63,265 bases of DNA from the NCBI GenBank assembly GCA_910579975.1, contig CAJTWU010000007.1, forward strand, positions 1 to 63,265. Reading direction: 5' to 3'. The notes below the pieces were generated by a model. It did not search any database and was not told where the DNA came from. It was given only the letters and a program-made list of their open reading frames with translations. A program made the position numbers and the translations under genes. The stretch comes from an uncultured Vampirovibrio sp. GTDB taxonomy: Bacteria > Cyanobacteriota > Vampirovibrionia > Gastranaerophilales > Gastranaerophilaceae. The stretch's first letter is position 1. Each line of letters begins with the position of its first letter. Positions 14,839-24,274 of the stretch are shown in pieces.

Positions 14839-14914
14839 AAAACAATCATACATTTAAGTGATTAGAAAAATCAACTTTTTATTATATAATAATGGTGAGG
14901 AGTTATTTCGTATT

Positions 14915-15364
14915 ATGAAAAAATTTGTTTTATCAGTATTAACAGCGCTATTTATTATTTCAGCAGTATGTTTGGATGTATCTGCTGCAAAAAAGGGTTC
15001 TAAATTGTCTAAAGAAGCTGTTCAGCAAATGTCTGATGATATTGATAATTTGACTAAAAAGATTTATTCAAGAACTCTTTTATCTCCACAGGATAATGAA
15101 ACTCTTATTGGTATTAAAATTCAGCTTGATAACCAGATGTTAATGTCCCCGGCTACAGAAATGGCACCTTTATATTATAAAGCTGGTAATGTATATAAAC
15201 TTCGTGATATGAAAGCAGAAGCAATTGATTGTTATCAGACTATTCTGGAAAACTTTCGTGATACAGCTTTGGCACCAAAGGCTCAAGCTGCTTTAGAAGA
15301 TTTGGGAGTTACAGTTACTGCTCCAAAACTTTCTGAAGAGGAAGAAGCAGAAGATGGAATTTAA
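14915..15364 (+). CDS. secreted tetratricopeptide-like protein
   Basis: The start at 14915 gives a clean signal peptide (MKKFVLSVLTALFIISAV, cleavage near VSA-A). The mature part (about 120 residues) is helical, with one TPR-like unit (APLYYKAGNVYKLRDMKAEA) and an acidic tail. SD GAGGAG is 12 nt away. It is 3 bp from the next gene, so they are one operon. Confidence 0.65.
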   Translation: MKKFVLSVLTALFIISAVCLDVSAAKKGSKLSKEAVQQMSDDIDNLTKKIYSRTLLSPQDNETLIGIKIQLDNQMLMSPATEMAPLYYKAGNVYKLRDMKAEAIDCYQTILENFRDTALAPKAQAALEDLGVTVTAPKLSEEEEAEDGI

Positions 15365-15367
15365 TCT

Positions 15368-16042
15368 ATGAGATTTGTTGAAGTTTATGCCGGAGCTTAT
15401 GCTAGCGGTAAGTCGGAAACCTCTATTAATCGTGCACGACAATTTGCTAATAAAGGCGAAAAAATTACACTTGTCGATTTAGATACAGTTGAACCGGCTT
15501 ATACTTTACGTCCAATTGCTCAAGAATTAAAGAATATTGGTATTAATGTCATAACACAGCCTGATAATTTTGGTTTAGGCGAAGCAGCAAGCTATATTAC
15601 TCCGGCTCAAGTAAATTGTCTTTCTACAGAGGGAAATATAATTATTGATGTTGGTTATGGTGCTGGAGGATTGGATATTCTGGATATAATAACTAATATT
15701 AATCAAGAACAAGACCTTAGAATTTATCTGGTTGTTAATACTTCCAAGTTTGAAACTTCAACTATTGATAATATTGTTGAGTATGTTACATTTTCAGAAG
15801 GGCTTCAAAAACGTCCTTGGAAAAAGTTTTCGGGAATTATTTCTAACACGCATTTTGGGGATGAAACAACAAAAGAAGATATTATAAAAGGTTATGAAAA
15901 GCTTAAAAAAGCTGCTGAAATTACTAAATTACCTATTATTGCAATAGGTGTGCCTGAAAACTTAGCTGTTGATTTCGGTAATAATTACGATGGTGTAGAA
16001 ATCTGGGTTTATAAACGCATGATGCCTAAAGCATTCTGGTAG
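15368..16042 (+). CDS. P-loop ATPase, SIMIBI-like
   Basis: The 224-residue protein has a Walker A-like GAYASGKSE near the N-terminus, then LVDLDTVEPAYTLR and IIIDVGYGAGG as Walker B/switch-like strands. The layout (DLD after the first strand, D in the third) is that of MinD/ParA/CobQ type NTPases. It lacks the deviant Lys of MinD. Target unknown. It is co-transcribed with the secreted TPR protein. Confidence 0.65.
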   Translation: MRFVEVYAGAYASGKSETSINRARQFANKGEKITLVDLDTVEPAYTLRPIAQELKNIGINVITQPDNFGLGEAASYITPAQVNCLSTEGNIIIDVGYGAGGLDILDIITNINQEQDLRIYLVVNTSKFETSTIDNIVEYVTFSEGLQKRPWKKFSGIISNTHFGDETTKEDIIKGYEKLKKAAEITKLPIIAIGVPENLAVDFGNNYDGVEIWVYKRMMPKAFW

Positions 16043-16075
16043 TTAAAATTATACTTTTTTCGCATTTAACTCTTA

Positions 16076-16093
16076 CATTATTGATTAATAATG
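16076..16093. repeat. CATTATT-GATT-AATAATG inverted repeat
   Basis: A 7-bp stem upstream of the small charged protein gene; a possible operator or leader hairpin. Confidence 0.35.
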
Positions 16094-16122
16094 TTGATGT
16101 TAACACGAAAGGAGTTATTCTA

Positions 16123-16287
16123 ATGAAAAACAATGAACCTAAAAAGCCAATGAAAGAAAAAATGCATGAAGCAGCAGATAATGTTAAGAAGAAAGCTTCT
16201 GAAATAGAAAAAGATGTAAAAGAAAAGGCTCATGAAGCTAAAGAAAAAATTTCTGAAAAAATGGATGAAAAAAAGCGTAAGGCTTAA
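16123..16287 (+). CDS. 54-aa highly charged helical protein
   Basis: The start at 16123 follows AAAGGAG. The product is almost wholly Lys/Glu/Ala with repeats of the type 'EKxHEAxxxxKKKASE', resembling LEA-like or YtxH tail helices but with no membrane segment. It is probably a small stress protein, and it has its own terminator at 16289-16318. Confidence 0.6.
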   Translation: MKNNEPKKPMKEKMHEAADNVKKKASEIEKDVKEKAHEAKEKISEKMDEKKRKA

Positions 16288-16288
16288 A

Positions 16289-16318
16289 TAAAAAAGACTC
16301 TTTTAAAGAGTCTTTTTT
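16289..16318. terminator. terminator between the 54-aa gene and tRNA-Leu(CAG)
   Basis: AAAAAGACTCTTT/AAAGAGTCTTTTT; T- and A-tracts let it work for both convergent units. Confidence 0.85.
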
Positions 16319-16321
16319 ATT

Positions 16322-16402
16322 TGTCGGAGAAGGGAGTTGAACCCTCACGAATTTCTTCATACGCACCTGAAACGCACGTGTCTACCATTTCACCACTCCG
16401 AC
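16322..16402 (-). tRNA. tRNA-Leu(CAG)
   Basis: The acceptor GTCGGAG/CTCCGAC pairs, the anticodon loop TTCAGGT reads CAG, and a long variable arm is present. CCA is not encoded. It is the third leucine tRNA in the window and follows aroA on the same strand by 8 bp. Confidence 0.95.
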
Positions 16403-16410
16403 ATATTAAG

Positions 16411-17670
16411 CTAATTATATAATGAAATCATTAATTCTTCAAATTCAGGAAATGAAATCTTCGTCCACTCAAATCCATTGATTGCAATTTCGTTTTTACA
16501 AATAAGTCCTGCAACATAAAAACTCATAGCAAGTCTATGGTCGTTGTAACATTCAAGCCCGGCATTCCCTTTTAATTCTGATTTTCTAACAACAAATCCG
16601 TCTTCACGTTCTTCTATATTAACCCCGATTTTTCTAAGTTCATTTACAAGGCAAGAAATTCTATCTGCTTCTTTATTTCTTAAATCATTGGCATTTTTTA
16701 TAATAGTTTCACCTTCTGCTTGTGAAGCTAAAACTGCAATTACAGGAAGTTCGTCAATTAGTCGTGGAATGTCTGCTCCTTCAATAATACAACCCTTCAA
16801 TGCCTCTGTATATTTTATTTGAATATCAGCACAAATTTCTCCTGAGAGTTCTCTTTTGTTGAAAACATTCACTTCCCCGTTCATGCGTTTTATGATGTCC
16901 AAAATTCCTGTACGTGTTGGATTAATACCGACATTTTTGATTACAAAATCAGAACCTTTTACAATTAAACCGGCAACGATGAAGAATGCGGCTGATGAAA
17001 TATCTCCAACTATATCGATATCTTTTGCAAAAAGTTTTGAGGGATAAATTCTTGTGCCTTCAATATTTGCACCAAGATATTTGAGTAATCTTTCTGTATG
17101 GTCTCGTGAAGGATATGGTTCATTAAAAGCTGTGTATCCTTCAGCATTGAGTCCGGCAAGCAGTACTGCTGATTTAACCTGTGCACTGGCTATTGGAGAA
17201 TTATATTCAATTCCATGCAAAAGTGAACCTTTAATTGTAAGCGGTGCATGTTCTTCTAAGGATGTTATTTTTGCACCCATTAAGGTTAATGGTTCGATTA
17301 TGCGTTGCATTGGTCGTTTAGATAGACTTGTATCGCCTGTTAAAACTGAACTAAAGCTTTGTCCGGCAAGAATGCTTGAAACTAATCTCATAGTCGTTCC
17401 AGAATTGCCGCAATAAAGAGCAGAGTTAGAGCCTGTAAGAGTTCCACCTTCAATCCATAGAGTCTTTTTGTCTAAAAACTCTGTTTGAATACCAAGCTGT
17501 TTAAATAAATTTAGAGTGGAATGACAATCTGCTCCGCTTGAAAAATTTCTGATTATACTTTTACCCTGAGCCAATGCGGAGAACATAACTGCACGATGCG
17601 AAACCGATTTATCGGCCGGTATTGTGATTTCACCTTTTAATGGTTTTGAAAAACTTATTTTTTTAATCAT
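16411..17670 (-). CDS. aroA: 3-phosphoshikimate 1-carboxyvinyltransferase (EPSP synthase)
   Basis: The 419-residue protein has DKSVSHRA near residue 20, GNSGTTMRL at about 88, RPMQRII at about 118, and the C-terminal NDHRLAMSF motif. It catalyses the PEP-dependent step of the shikimate pathway. The first 8 bp overlap the end of kdsA, and both use PEP-derived chemistry in one operon. Confidence 0.95.
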   Translation of the reverse strand: MIKKISFSKPLKGEITIPADKSVSHRAVMFSALAQGKSIIRNFSSGADCHSTLNLFKQLGIQTEFLDKKTLWIEGGTLTGSNSALYCGNSGTTMRLVSSILAGQSFSSVLTGDTSLSKRPMQRIIEPLTLMGAKITSLEEHAPLTIKGSLLHGIEYNSPIASAQVKSAVLLAGLNAEGYTAFNEPYPSRDHTERLLKYLGANIEGTRIYPSKLFAKDIDIVGDISSAAFFIVAGLIVKGSDFVIKNVGINPTRTGILDIIKRMNGEVNVFNKRELSGEICADIQIKYTEALKGCIIEGADIPRLIDELPVIAVLASQAEGETIIKNANDLRNKEADRISCLVNELRKIGVNIEEREDGFVVRKSELKGNAGLECYNDHRLAMSFYVAGLICKNEIAINGFEWTKISFPEFEELMISLYN

Positions 17671-18475
17671 TTCTTACGATTTCAAATATAGCTTTACATT
17701 TAGCAAAAACCTTTTCAGCATCTTTTAAGAACAGCATATTTGGACCATCACAAAGTGCTTTATCAGGATTTGGATGAATTTCAAAGAACAAAACATCTGC
17801 TCCCGCTGCCATAGCAGCCTTAGCCAAAACAGGAACAAATCTTCGGTCTCCGCCTGTAGAGTCACCGTTTGAACCGGGCATTTGAACACTATGTGTTGCA
17901 TCAAATACTACAGGATATCCCAATTCTTTCATTATAGGAATTGCTCTGAAATCAGAAACAAGGTTGTTATAACCAAAGCTGACACCTCTATCTGTAAGCA
18001 TAATTTGATTGTTGCCAGCCTCTTCAACTTTCTTAACCAGTGGTTTCATTTGTTGAGGAGCAAGGAATTGCCCTTTTTTGATATTAACAATTTTCCCGGT
18101 TTTTGCAGCTGCAACTAATAAATCTGTTTGCCGGCATAAAAATGCGGGGATTTGTAATATATCAGCAACTTCTGCTGCAACAGCCGCTTGGTCCGGAGTG
18201 TGAATATCCGTAACTATAGGAAGCTCAAATTCTGCTTTGATTTTGGCTAAAAGTTCAAGTCCTTTTTCCATACCCAATCCGCGATAAGAAGTTATCGACG
18301 AACGGTTGGCTTTGTCAAAAGAAGATTTGAAAACATAGTTTATACCAAGTTTTTCAGTAACTTTTTTTAACCCTTCTGCAGTTTCGCGCATAATATCAAG
18401 AGATTCAATTGCACAAGGTCCTGCAAGGATTGTAAGTTTATTTCCGCCGATTTCAAAGTTGTTTAATTTAAGCAT
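17663..18475 (-). CDS. kdsA: 3-deoxy-8-phosphooctulonate synthase, metal-dependent type
   Basis: The 270-residue TIM barrel contains AGPCAIES (Cys21), VFKSSFDKANRSS, TDRGVSFGYNNL, DATHSVQMP and the EIHPNPDKA end motif. Cys rather than Asn in the first motif marks the metal-dependent class. It makes the KDO-8-phosphate needed for LPS, so the cell should carry KDO-lipid A, consistent with the Lpt proteins. It is in an operon with aroA and the activase gene. Confidence 0.93.
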   Translation of the reverse strand: MLKLNNFEIGGNKLTILAGPCAIESLDIMRETAEGLKKVTEKLGINYVFKSSFDKANRSSITSYRGLGMEKGLELLAKIKAEFELPIVTDIHTPDQAAVAAEVADILQIPAFLCRQTDLLVAAAKTGKIVNIKKGQFLAPQQMKPLVKKVEEAGNNQIMLTDRGVSFGYNNLVSDFRAIPIMKELGYPVVFDATHSVQMPGSNGDSTGGDRRFVPVLAKAAMAAGADVLFFEIHPNPDKALCDGPNMLFLKDAEKVFAKCKAIFEIVRND

Positions 18476-18487
18476 TAAAAGCTCTCC

Positions 18488-19492
18488 TTATGCTATGTCC
18501 CATCTGCCGCAAGTGCCGCCCCAGCGAGCGATAATATTACCTTTAATATCACCGATTTTTTCAACATGACCAACAGGTTCAGCACCTTCTAAGATTGTAA
18601 TTACTTCACAATTATTAGAACATCCTGTACATTGACATGTAACTGATTGGAAGTTCATATTACCAACTTCCCAACCTTTAAACTTAGTTGGGATTTCGGT
18701 GTATTGATGATTTTCCATTGCAAGTAGAGCAGCTCCTATTGCTCCCATTGTCTGATGGTTTTCCGGTACAACAATTTTTGTGTTCAAAGCTTCTTCAAAA
18801 GCTTTAACCATACCGGAATTTGTTGCAACACCACCCTGGAATGAAATGGTAGGTAATAGTTCTTTTCCTAATGCAAGGTTGCTCAAATAGTTTCTTACAA
18901 GAGCTTGACATAAACCATAAAGCAAATCTTCTACAGGATATCCTAATTGTTGTTTATGTATTAAGTCTGATTCTGCAAAAACACCGCATCTACCGGCAAT
19001 GCGAGCCGGATTTTCTGAACGTAGTGCTGTTTCTCCAAATTTTTCAATAGGAACATTTAGTCTTTGAGCCTGATGGTCTAAGAAACTTCCTGTACCGGCT
19101 GCACAAACTGTATTCATAGCAAAATCAGTTACTATGCCATCACGTAATATAATAATTTTACTATCTTGCCCGCCGATTTCAAGAATTGTTTGAACGCCTG
19201 GAATATTAGTACTTGCAGCTACTGCGTGAGCAGTAATTTCGTTCTTAACAACATCAGCACCAACAAGCGCGCCGGCGAGGTTTCTTCCTGAACCGGTTGT
19301 TCCTACACCTTGAATATTATATTCATTAACTGCTTGAGCAAGGATTTGTCCTAAGCCTTTTTGTACTGCTTCTACAGGTTTACCGGCTGTTTTTAGCATG
19401 TATGAATCTATATATTTGCCCTTTTCATCAACAAGAGCGAGTTTTGTTGTAACTGAACCAACATCAATACCTAAATATGTGTTTATACTCAT
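18488..19492 (-). CDS. 2-hydroxyacyl-CoA dehydratase activase (BadF/BadG/HgdC type)
   Basis: The 334-residue ASKHA-fold ATPase has GIDVGSVTTK (phosphate 1), GTTGSGR, EIGGQDSK (phosphate 2) and the two Cys (C130 in NTVCAAGTGSF, C169 in GRCGVF) that bind a [4Fe-4S] at the dimer interface. A C-terminal extension with CQCTGCSNNC is absent from the short HgdC-type activators and matches the larger BcrAD-type proteins, so this may be a split version. No dehydratase subunits are in view. It has a TATAAT plus SD leader. Confidence 0.85.
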   Translation of the reverse strand: MSINTYLGIDVGSVTTKLALVDEKGKYIDSYMLKTAGKPVEAVQKGLGQILAQAVNEYNIQGVGTTGSGRNLAGALVGADVVKNEITAHAVAASTNIPGVQTILEIGGQDSKIIILRDGIVTDFAMNTVCAAGTGSFLDHQAQRLNVPIEKFGETALRSENPARIAGRCGVFAESDLIHKQQLGYPVEDLLYGLCQALVRNYLSNLALGKELLPTISFQGGVATNSGMVKAFEEALNTKIVVPENHQTMGAIGAALLAMENHQYTEIPTKFKGWEVGNMNFQSVTCQCTGCSNNCEVITILEGAEPVGHVEKIGDIKGNIIARWGGTCGRWDIA

Positions 19493-19572
19493 CTTTTTCT
19501 ATTTCCCTTCAATAAATTAATTATAACACAAAACAAAAATGTTTATGTTAGAATAACAACGAGGGCAAGAAA

Positions 19573-21588
19573 ATGAAAACGAAAAAAATATATGTATCGC
19601 TATTAATTTTGTGTGCTTTGATTTCAGCACAAAATGTTGAAGCTAAAATGACAAAAGAAGCGCATAATCTGTACCAACAGGCATGTGCTTGTGAATATAA
19701 AAGTGATTATAAGACTGCAATTAAGATAATTCAGCAAGCAATTGAGATGAATGGCGATGATGCTATGCTTTATACTAAAATTGCGGGACTTTATTCTGAT
19801 ACAGGAAATTATGAAGAAGCACTTTCTGCTTATAAAAAAGCTGTTAAACTTCGTCCCAATGATGCGTTTATTTATATAAGCATGGGAAGTATTCTTCAAA
19901 CAATTGGAGATTATGAAAACGCCTACAATGCTTTTAAACAGGCACAGACTATTTATCCGGAGTATAAATATAATTATTTGAATTTAGCAAATATTGAGTA
20001 TTTTAGAAAAAATTATACATCTGCAATTGATAACTATAATACTTTTCTGAATGCTTATCCTGATCATATGGAAGCAAATGAAAATCTTGCAAATGTTTAT
20101 TCTATTACTAATGAACATTCAAAAGCCTGTGATATTTATGCGTCACTTTATAAAAAATACCCTTCGGCTTTTACTGAATATGAAAAATACGGTTTGGCAC
20201 TCTTTGAAACCAAACAATATCAAGCCGCTTCAGGAATGTTAGAAAAAGCTCTTAACGGTAATGAAGATAGTGCATTAATTAATGCTAAGCTTGCATTGAC
20301 ATATCAAAATATGGGTGAAAATGAAAAATCGTTAGAAAAATTTGTAAGAACATTTGAAATTAATCCAGAGCTAACTGCTCTAAAATTTGATTATGCAAAT
20401 CTTCTTGGAAACATGGATAAAAATAATGAGGCAATTGAGCAATACAAAGATTATTTAAAAGCTTTTCCAGAAGATGCAGATGCATACAGAAATCTTGGGT
20501 TAGTTTATAAAAAAATTGATAATACTGATTTAGCATTGTTCAATTTTGAAAAATCATATTCAAAAGACTCTTCTAATATTGAAACTAAAAAAGAGCTTGC
20601 TTATTGTTATCATAAAAAACAAGATTACAATAATGCACTCAAATACTATGATTTTGCTCTAAAATCAGAACCTGAAAATCCTGAACTTTTGGCAAATAAA
20701 GCCTTAACTCTTCATGCGATGGGTAATTATGTTTCTGCAATAGAATTATATAAAGAACTTCTTGAAAAACAATCAAATGAACGTCTTGAAAGAAATCTTG
20801 CAGCAGCTTCTATTGCCTATGGTTATGAATTGTATGACAAACAGGATTACGGTCAAGCGATTTTGTATTTTGAAGATGCAATAGATTTGAATGATAGAGA
20901 AGCTTCTGCTCACTTTGGTTATGCTAGAGCAAATGCAAAAATGGGCTGTACTGATATTGCAATTGCAAGCTATGAAAAAGCTGCAATGCTTGCTCCGGGT
21001 AATATCGATTATGCAACAGAATTAAATAATTATAGAGAAGCAAATAAAACAACAACAGAGCCTGCAGTGCAGAAGCCGATAGAAGAAGTTCCTATTATAT
21101 CACCTGTTGTAACAGAATCTGTTAGTGATGTAAAAACATTAATTAAAAAAGGTGATGAAGCATATAAACAAAATAAGCTGGATGAAGCAATCGATTTTTA
21201 TACAAAGGCTGTAATATTTAATCCTTCTGATAAGTTTGTAATGCAGAAAATTGCTAATATTTATAAAATTCAGGGAAATAATACAAAGGCTTTGAGTTTC
21301 TATGATAAAATTCTTGCCTTAGATGAAAACAATTCTGATGCGTATTTCAACAAAGGTTTGGTTTATGCAAATCAGAAGAACTATGACGAGTGTATAAAAT
21401 GTTTTCAGAAAGTAATTAGTCTTTCTCCTGAATATCCTTATGCATACTATTCTCTTGGAATGGCTTATGAACAAAAAGGTATGAATGACGAGGCAATTGA
21501 GTATTACAGTTTGTATTCAGGTATTGAGTCTGATGAAAAAATGCTCAATATTGTAAACCAACGTATTAAAAATTTGGAAAATAAATAA
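19573..21588 (+). CDS. secreted multi-TPR protein
   Basis: The 671-residue protein has a signal peptide (about 1-24, ending NVEA), then about 13 tetratricopeptide repeats with the usual W/L-G-Y-A-P spacing. A Thr/Pro-rich linker (about 490-520) separates a second block of three repeats. It is likely a periplasmic or surface scaffold. The stop overlaps the lipoprotein start by 1 nt. Confidence 0.8.
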   Translation: MKTKKIYVSLLILCALISAQNVEAKMTKEAHNLYQQACACEYKSDYKTAIKIIQQAIEMNGDDAMLYTKIAGLYSDTGNYEEALSAYKKAVKLRPNDAFIYISMGSILQTIGDYENAYNAFKQAQTIYPEYKYNYLNLANIEYFRKNYTSAIDNYNTFLNAYPDHMEANENLANVYSITNEHSKACDIYASLYKKYPSAFTEYEKYGLALFETKQYQAASGMLEKALNGNEDSALINAKLALTYQNMGENEKSLEKFVRTFEINPELTALKFDYANLLGNMDKNNEAIEQYKDYLKAFPEDADAYRNLGLVYKKIDNTDLALFNFEKSYSKDSSNIETKKELAYCYHKKQDYNNALKYYDFALKSEPENPELLANKALTLHAMGNYVSAIELYKELLEKQSNERLERNLAAASIAYGYELYDKQDYGQAILYFEDAIDLNDREASAHFGYARANAKMGCTDIAIASYEKAAMLAPGNIDYATELNNYREANKTTTEPAVQKPIEEVPIISPVVTESVSDVKTLIKKGDEAYKQNKLDEAIDFYTKAVIFNPSDKFVMQKIANIYKIQGNNTKALSFYDKILALDENNSDAYFNKGLVYANQKNYDECIKCFQKVISLSPEYPYAYYSLGMAYEQKGMNDEAIEYYSLYSGIESDEKMLNIVNQRIKNLENK

Positions 21589-21989
21589 TGCGTAAACTCT
21601 TATTGCTGCTGGTATTGTCACTTTTTTTGTTTTCGGGCTGTGTATATGATAGAGGGATAATTCTTTTTAATACAGAGCCTATAACAAAAGAAAATGCTCT
21701 CACCGATGAAATAAATTTCAAAGTCGGGCAAAGAGTTTATTACTTATTTATCGCGCCAAAACGGATGGAGAATAAGTATATCCGTGTTCAAGTGTTCAAA
21801 ATGATTGATAATGCACCCTGGGGCGGAAATGAAGTTGTTCGTACAAAAGACTTTAGACTTATGAAAGACCAGCGGTATTACCATATGGATTATTTTACCT
21901 TTCATCAGACTGGAAAATATGTAATGCAAGTATTTTCGATTGATGATTTGCAGCATCCGCTTGCTGTGGATTTCTTTTTTGTAAAGTAA
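21588..21989 (+). CDS. lipoprotein of unknown function
   Basis: The 133-residue protein has a clear lipobox LFSGC at about 16-20 after a Leu-rich signal. The mature part looks like a small beta-sandwich. It is coupled to the TPR protein by a TAATG overlap, so the two probably act together in the envelope. Confidence 0.75.
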   Translation: MRKLLLLLVLSLFLFSGCVYDRGIILFNTEPITKENALTDEINFKVGQRVYYLFIAPKRMENKYIRVQVFKMIDNAPWGGNEVVRTKDFRLMKDQRYYHMDYFTFHQTGKYVMQVFSIDDLQHPLAVDFFFVK

Positions 21990-22020
21990 TATATTGGTCG
22001 ATTTATGATTTTATGTATAA

Positions 22021-22070
22021 AGAGCCTGTATTGGGAGTATGTCTAGCTACGCCCAATACAGGCTCTACTT
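22021..22070. terminator. 15-bp terminator hairpin
   Basis: AGAGCCTGTATTGGG (22021-22035) pairs perfectly with 22052-22066 across a 16-nt loop, followed by ACTTTTATT. It lies between the lipoprotein gene and the convergent AbrB gene. Confidence 0.8.
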
Positions 22071-22088
22071 TTATTATAATTTAGTTTT

Positions 22089-22247
22089 TTATTTTTCAAT
22101 ATCTGTGGCTTTTTTGACTTTTAGAACTTTATTTTCAACTTCAAGTTCAATTTTGTCTTTTTCTGGAATAATATCAATTAATTTTAGTATTGTTTTTGGT
22201 ATAAAAATAGCCCACCCATTTCCACTTCTCATTAGTTTTCTTTTCAT
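22089..22247 (-). CDS. AbrB/MazE-like DNA-binding protein, orphan
   Basis: A 52-residue frame with ATG at 22247 after SD AAGGAT. The sequence KLMRSGNGWAIFIPKTIL then an IIPEKDKIELEV strand is a complete swapped-hairpin AbrB domain (R-x-G-x-x-x-x-IPKxI). Such proteins act as antitoxins or regulators. No MazF/VapC/PemK-like gene adjoins it, so it is an orphan regulator or has lost its toxin. Confidence 0.75.
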   Translation of the reverse strand: MKRKLMRSGNGWAIFIPKTILKLIDIIPEKDKIELEVENKVLKVKKATDIEK

Positions 22248-22356
22248 TTTAATAATCCTTCTTTATAATATATATTTAACAAATAATATGTAAAAAATAT
22301 ACTATTACATTGGAAGTTAAATGTAAGAGAGATATTAGTATCAAATTAGTATTATT

Positions 22357-24222
22357 TTAAGACTCGCTTTCAGCCGGAAGCATATTCTTTGGAATATATT
22401 CTTCCACATCCTCCGGAGCAGGTTTTATTGGAAGTCTAAAGCCGAATGTTGAGCCTTCGCCTTCTTTTGATTGTACGAATACTTGACCGTGGTGATGTCT
22501 TTCTATTGTAACTTTTACCAAATGTAAGCCTAAGCCTGTGCCTTTAACTGTATGGGTAGCATTTTCCACACGGAAAAATCGGTCAAAAATTTTCTTTTGA
22601 TATTGTTCAGGAATACCTGGACCCTGATCTTCAACGCTGATTTCAACATATTCACCGTCGCGTGAACGCTCTGCTCTGATTTTGATACGTTTGCCATCAG
22701 GTGAATATTTGATTGCATTTGAAACAATGTTCATTAAAGCTCTAGATATACTATCAACATTTAAATATATTTCAGGTAAATCAGGTTCTTTCATAATAGA
22801 AATTGTTAAATCATGTTCTTTAGCAAGTACTTGAACTTGGTTAACACAATCTTCAACAATTTCCATGATATTTTGTTTAGTTTTTTCAAGACGAATATTT
22901 TGAGACTCGTATCGAGAAAAATCAAGAATATCATTGACCATACGGTTGAGTCTTATAATTTCCTGGTTCATTACTCCTATGAATTCTCTTTGAGTATTGA
23001 AATCAAAATCGTTACCGAAGTTATAAAGTGTATCAATATAGCTTCTCAAAACGGTTACAGGTGTTCTAAGTTCGTGAGAAACATTTGATATAAAGTGGGA
23101 ACGAAGCTGATCCATTTCAACATCTTTTGTAACATCAATTAATACAATAATGTAACCCACATAAGAGTTTGAGCGTGTAAACATTGGCGAAATCAGACAT
23201 TTAATAATGCGTTTGTCGATTTCAATATTAAATGGAACAGGAGCTCCTTCTTCATCGAGAGGAGTGTCTTTAAATTCTGCAATTTTTTCGTTAAAACAAA
23301 ATTCTCCGCTTGAATCACAGAATTGTTGAATTTGTGTTCCTACAATGTCATCTTCAGCTACTTCAAGAAGCTTCTTGGCGTGGTTGTTAACCATAATAAC
23401 TTTGTCGTGGTTATCACAAACAACAACACCGTTAACAATACTCATTAATACAGACTCAAGTTTATTACGTTCAAAAGTTAAGCTTTCGATTGTTTGCTCG
23501 TTATACCGGCTTAATTTTTCAGACATATCGTTGAATGCGCCGTAAAGCTCTTTTACTTCTTTATCGACATCTTTGTCATCAAGTTTGTAGCCAAACTCAC
23601 CTGAAGAAATCTTTTTAACACCCTGATAAAGTTTGCGAAGCTCGGTGGTAATAATAGAGGAGTTCATATATACAATACCGACAATTACTAACCAGGCAAG
23701 AAGGAAAACAATTCCTATAGAAACTTTTGTTGTTGCAGAAACATTGTCCATAATCCGGCCTGAAAGTCCTACAGTTACGGATCCTACATTTTCTGTTTGT
23801 CCGAGGTTTTTTATTACCATTGGTGAACTTACTGTAATGCGGGCTTTTTCTGCTTGTTCAGGGTAATCATCTTTACTTGAATATATAACTTTTGAGTTGT
23901 TATCTTTAAAGATAATAAAAGCAATATCATCATTGCTTTTTAATATAGAAACAGAATTTGAACGTAGTGCATCATATTTTGCAAGTTGTGGAACTTCCTT
24001 GGTAACTTCAACTCCTTCAATAGCAAGAGTTTTAGAAAGTACTTGCGCAAAACTCTTATATGCGCTGTTCATATTTTTATCAATGCTGTAAACCGAAAAC
24101 CCTGCTACACCCATAATGAAAGCAGTACTCACTGCAAGACCGGCGATAATAAGTCTTGTTTGAGCTGTCATTCCTTTCTTAGTCTTCTCCCCCTTAACAG
24201 GTTCTACAGCAATGTTTTCCAT
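22357..24222 (-). CDS. membrane sensor histidine kinase (TM-sensor-TM-HAMP-PAS-HisKA-HATPase)
   Basis: The 621-residue protein has transmembrane helices at about 23-48 and 166-190, an extracytoplasmic sensor between them, HAMP (about 190-242), PAS (about 252-365), HisKA with phospho-acceptor H383 in FISNVSHELRTP, and an HATPase with N, G1 (DQGPGIP), F and G2 (GTGLGLHL) boxes. It resembles the PhoR/WalK group. No response regulator adjoins it. A TATAAT with extended TG ends 6 nt before the ATG and no SD is present, so the mRNA is probably leaderless. Confidence 0.9.
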   Translation of the reverse strand: MENIAVEPVKGEKTKKGMTAQTRLIIAGLAVSTAFIMGVAGFSVYSIDKNMNSAYKSFAQVLSKTLAIEGVEVTKEVPQLAKYDALRSNSVSILKSNDDIAFIIFKDNNSKVIYSSKDDYPEQAEKARITVSSPMVIKNLGQTENVGSVTVGLSGRIMDNVSATTKVSIGIVFLLAWLVIVGIVYMNSSIITTELRKLYQGVKKISSGEFGYKLDDKDVDKEVKELYGAFNDMSEKLSRYNEQTIESLTFERNKLESVLMSIVNGVVVCDNHDKVIMVNNHAKKLLEVAEDDIVGTQIQQFCDSSGEFCFNEKIAEFKDTPLDEEGAPVPFNIEIDKRIIKCLISPMFTRSNSYVGYIIVLIDVTKDVEMDQLRSHFISNVSHELRTPVTVLRSYIDTLYNFGNDFDFNTQREFIGVMNQEIIRLNRMVNDILDFSRYESQNIRLEKTKQNIMEIVEDCVNQVQVLAKEHDLTISIMKEPDLPEIYLNVDSISRALMNIVSNAIKYSPDGKRIKIRAERSRDGEYVEISVEDQGPGIPEQYQKKIFDRFFRVENATHTVKGTGLGLHLVKVTIERHHHGQVFVQSKEGEGSTFGFRLPIKPAPEDVEEYIPKNMLPAESES

Positions 24223-24228
24223 AACGAA

Positions 24229-24267
24229 ATTATATCATGCTAAAAAATTTTATTCTAGTGCTATAAT
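24229..24267. promoter_or_regulatory. divergent leaderless promoters
   Basis: Minus strand: TGaTATAAT with the hexamer at 24234-24229, 6 nt before the kinase ATG. Plus strand: TGcTATAAT with the hexamer at 24262-24267, 7 nt before the barrel-gene ATG at 24275. Both have extended -10 elements and poor -35 boxes. Confidence 0.6.
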
Positions 24268-24274
24268 TTTTAAC

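Noticed and set aside
22021..22070. The 15-bp hairpin as an insertion-sequence end
   Set aside because: Position after a stop codon and the T-rich tail fit a terminator; no transposase is nearby.
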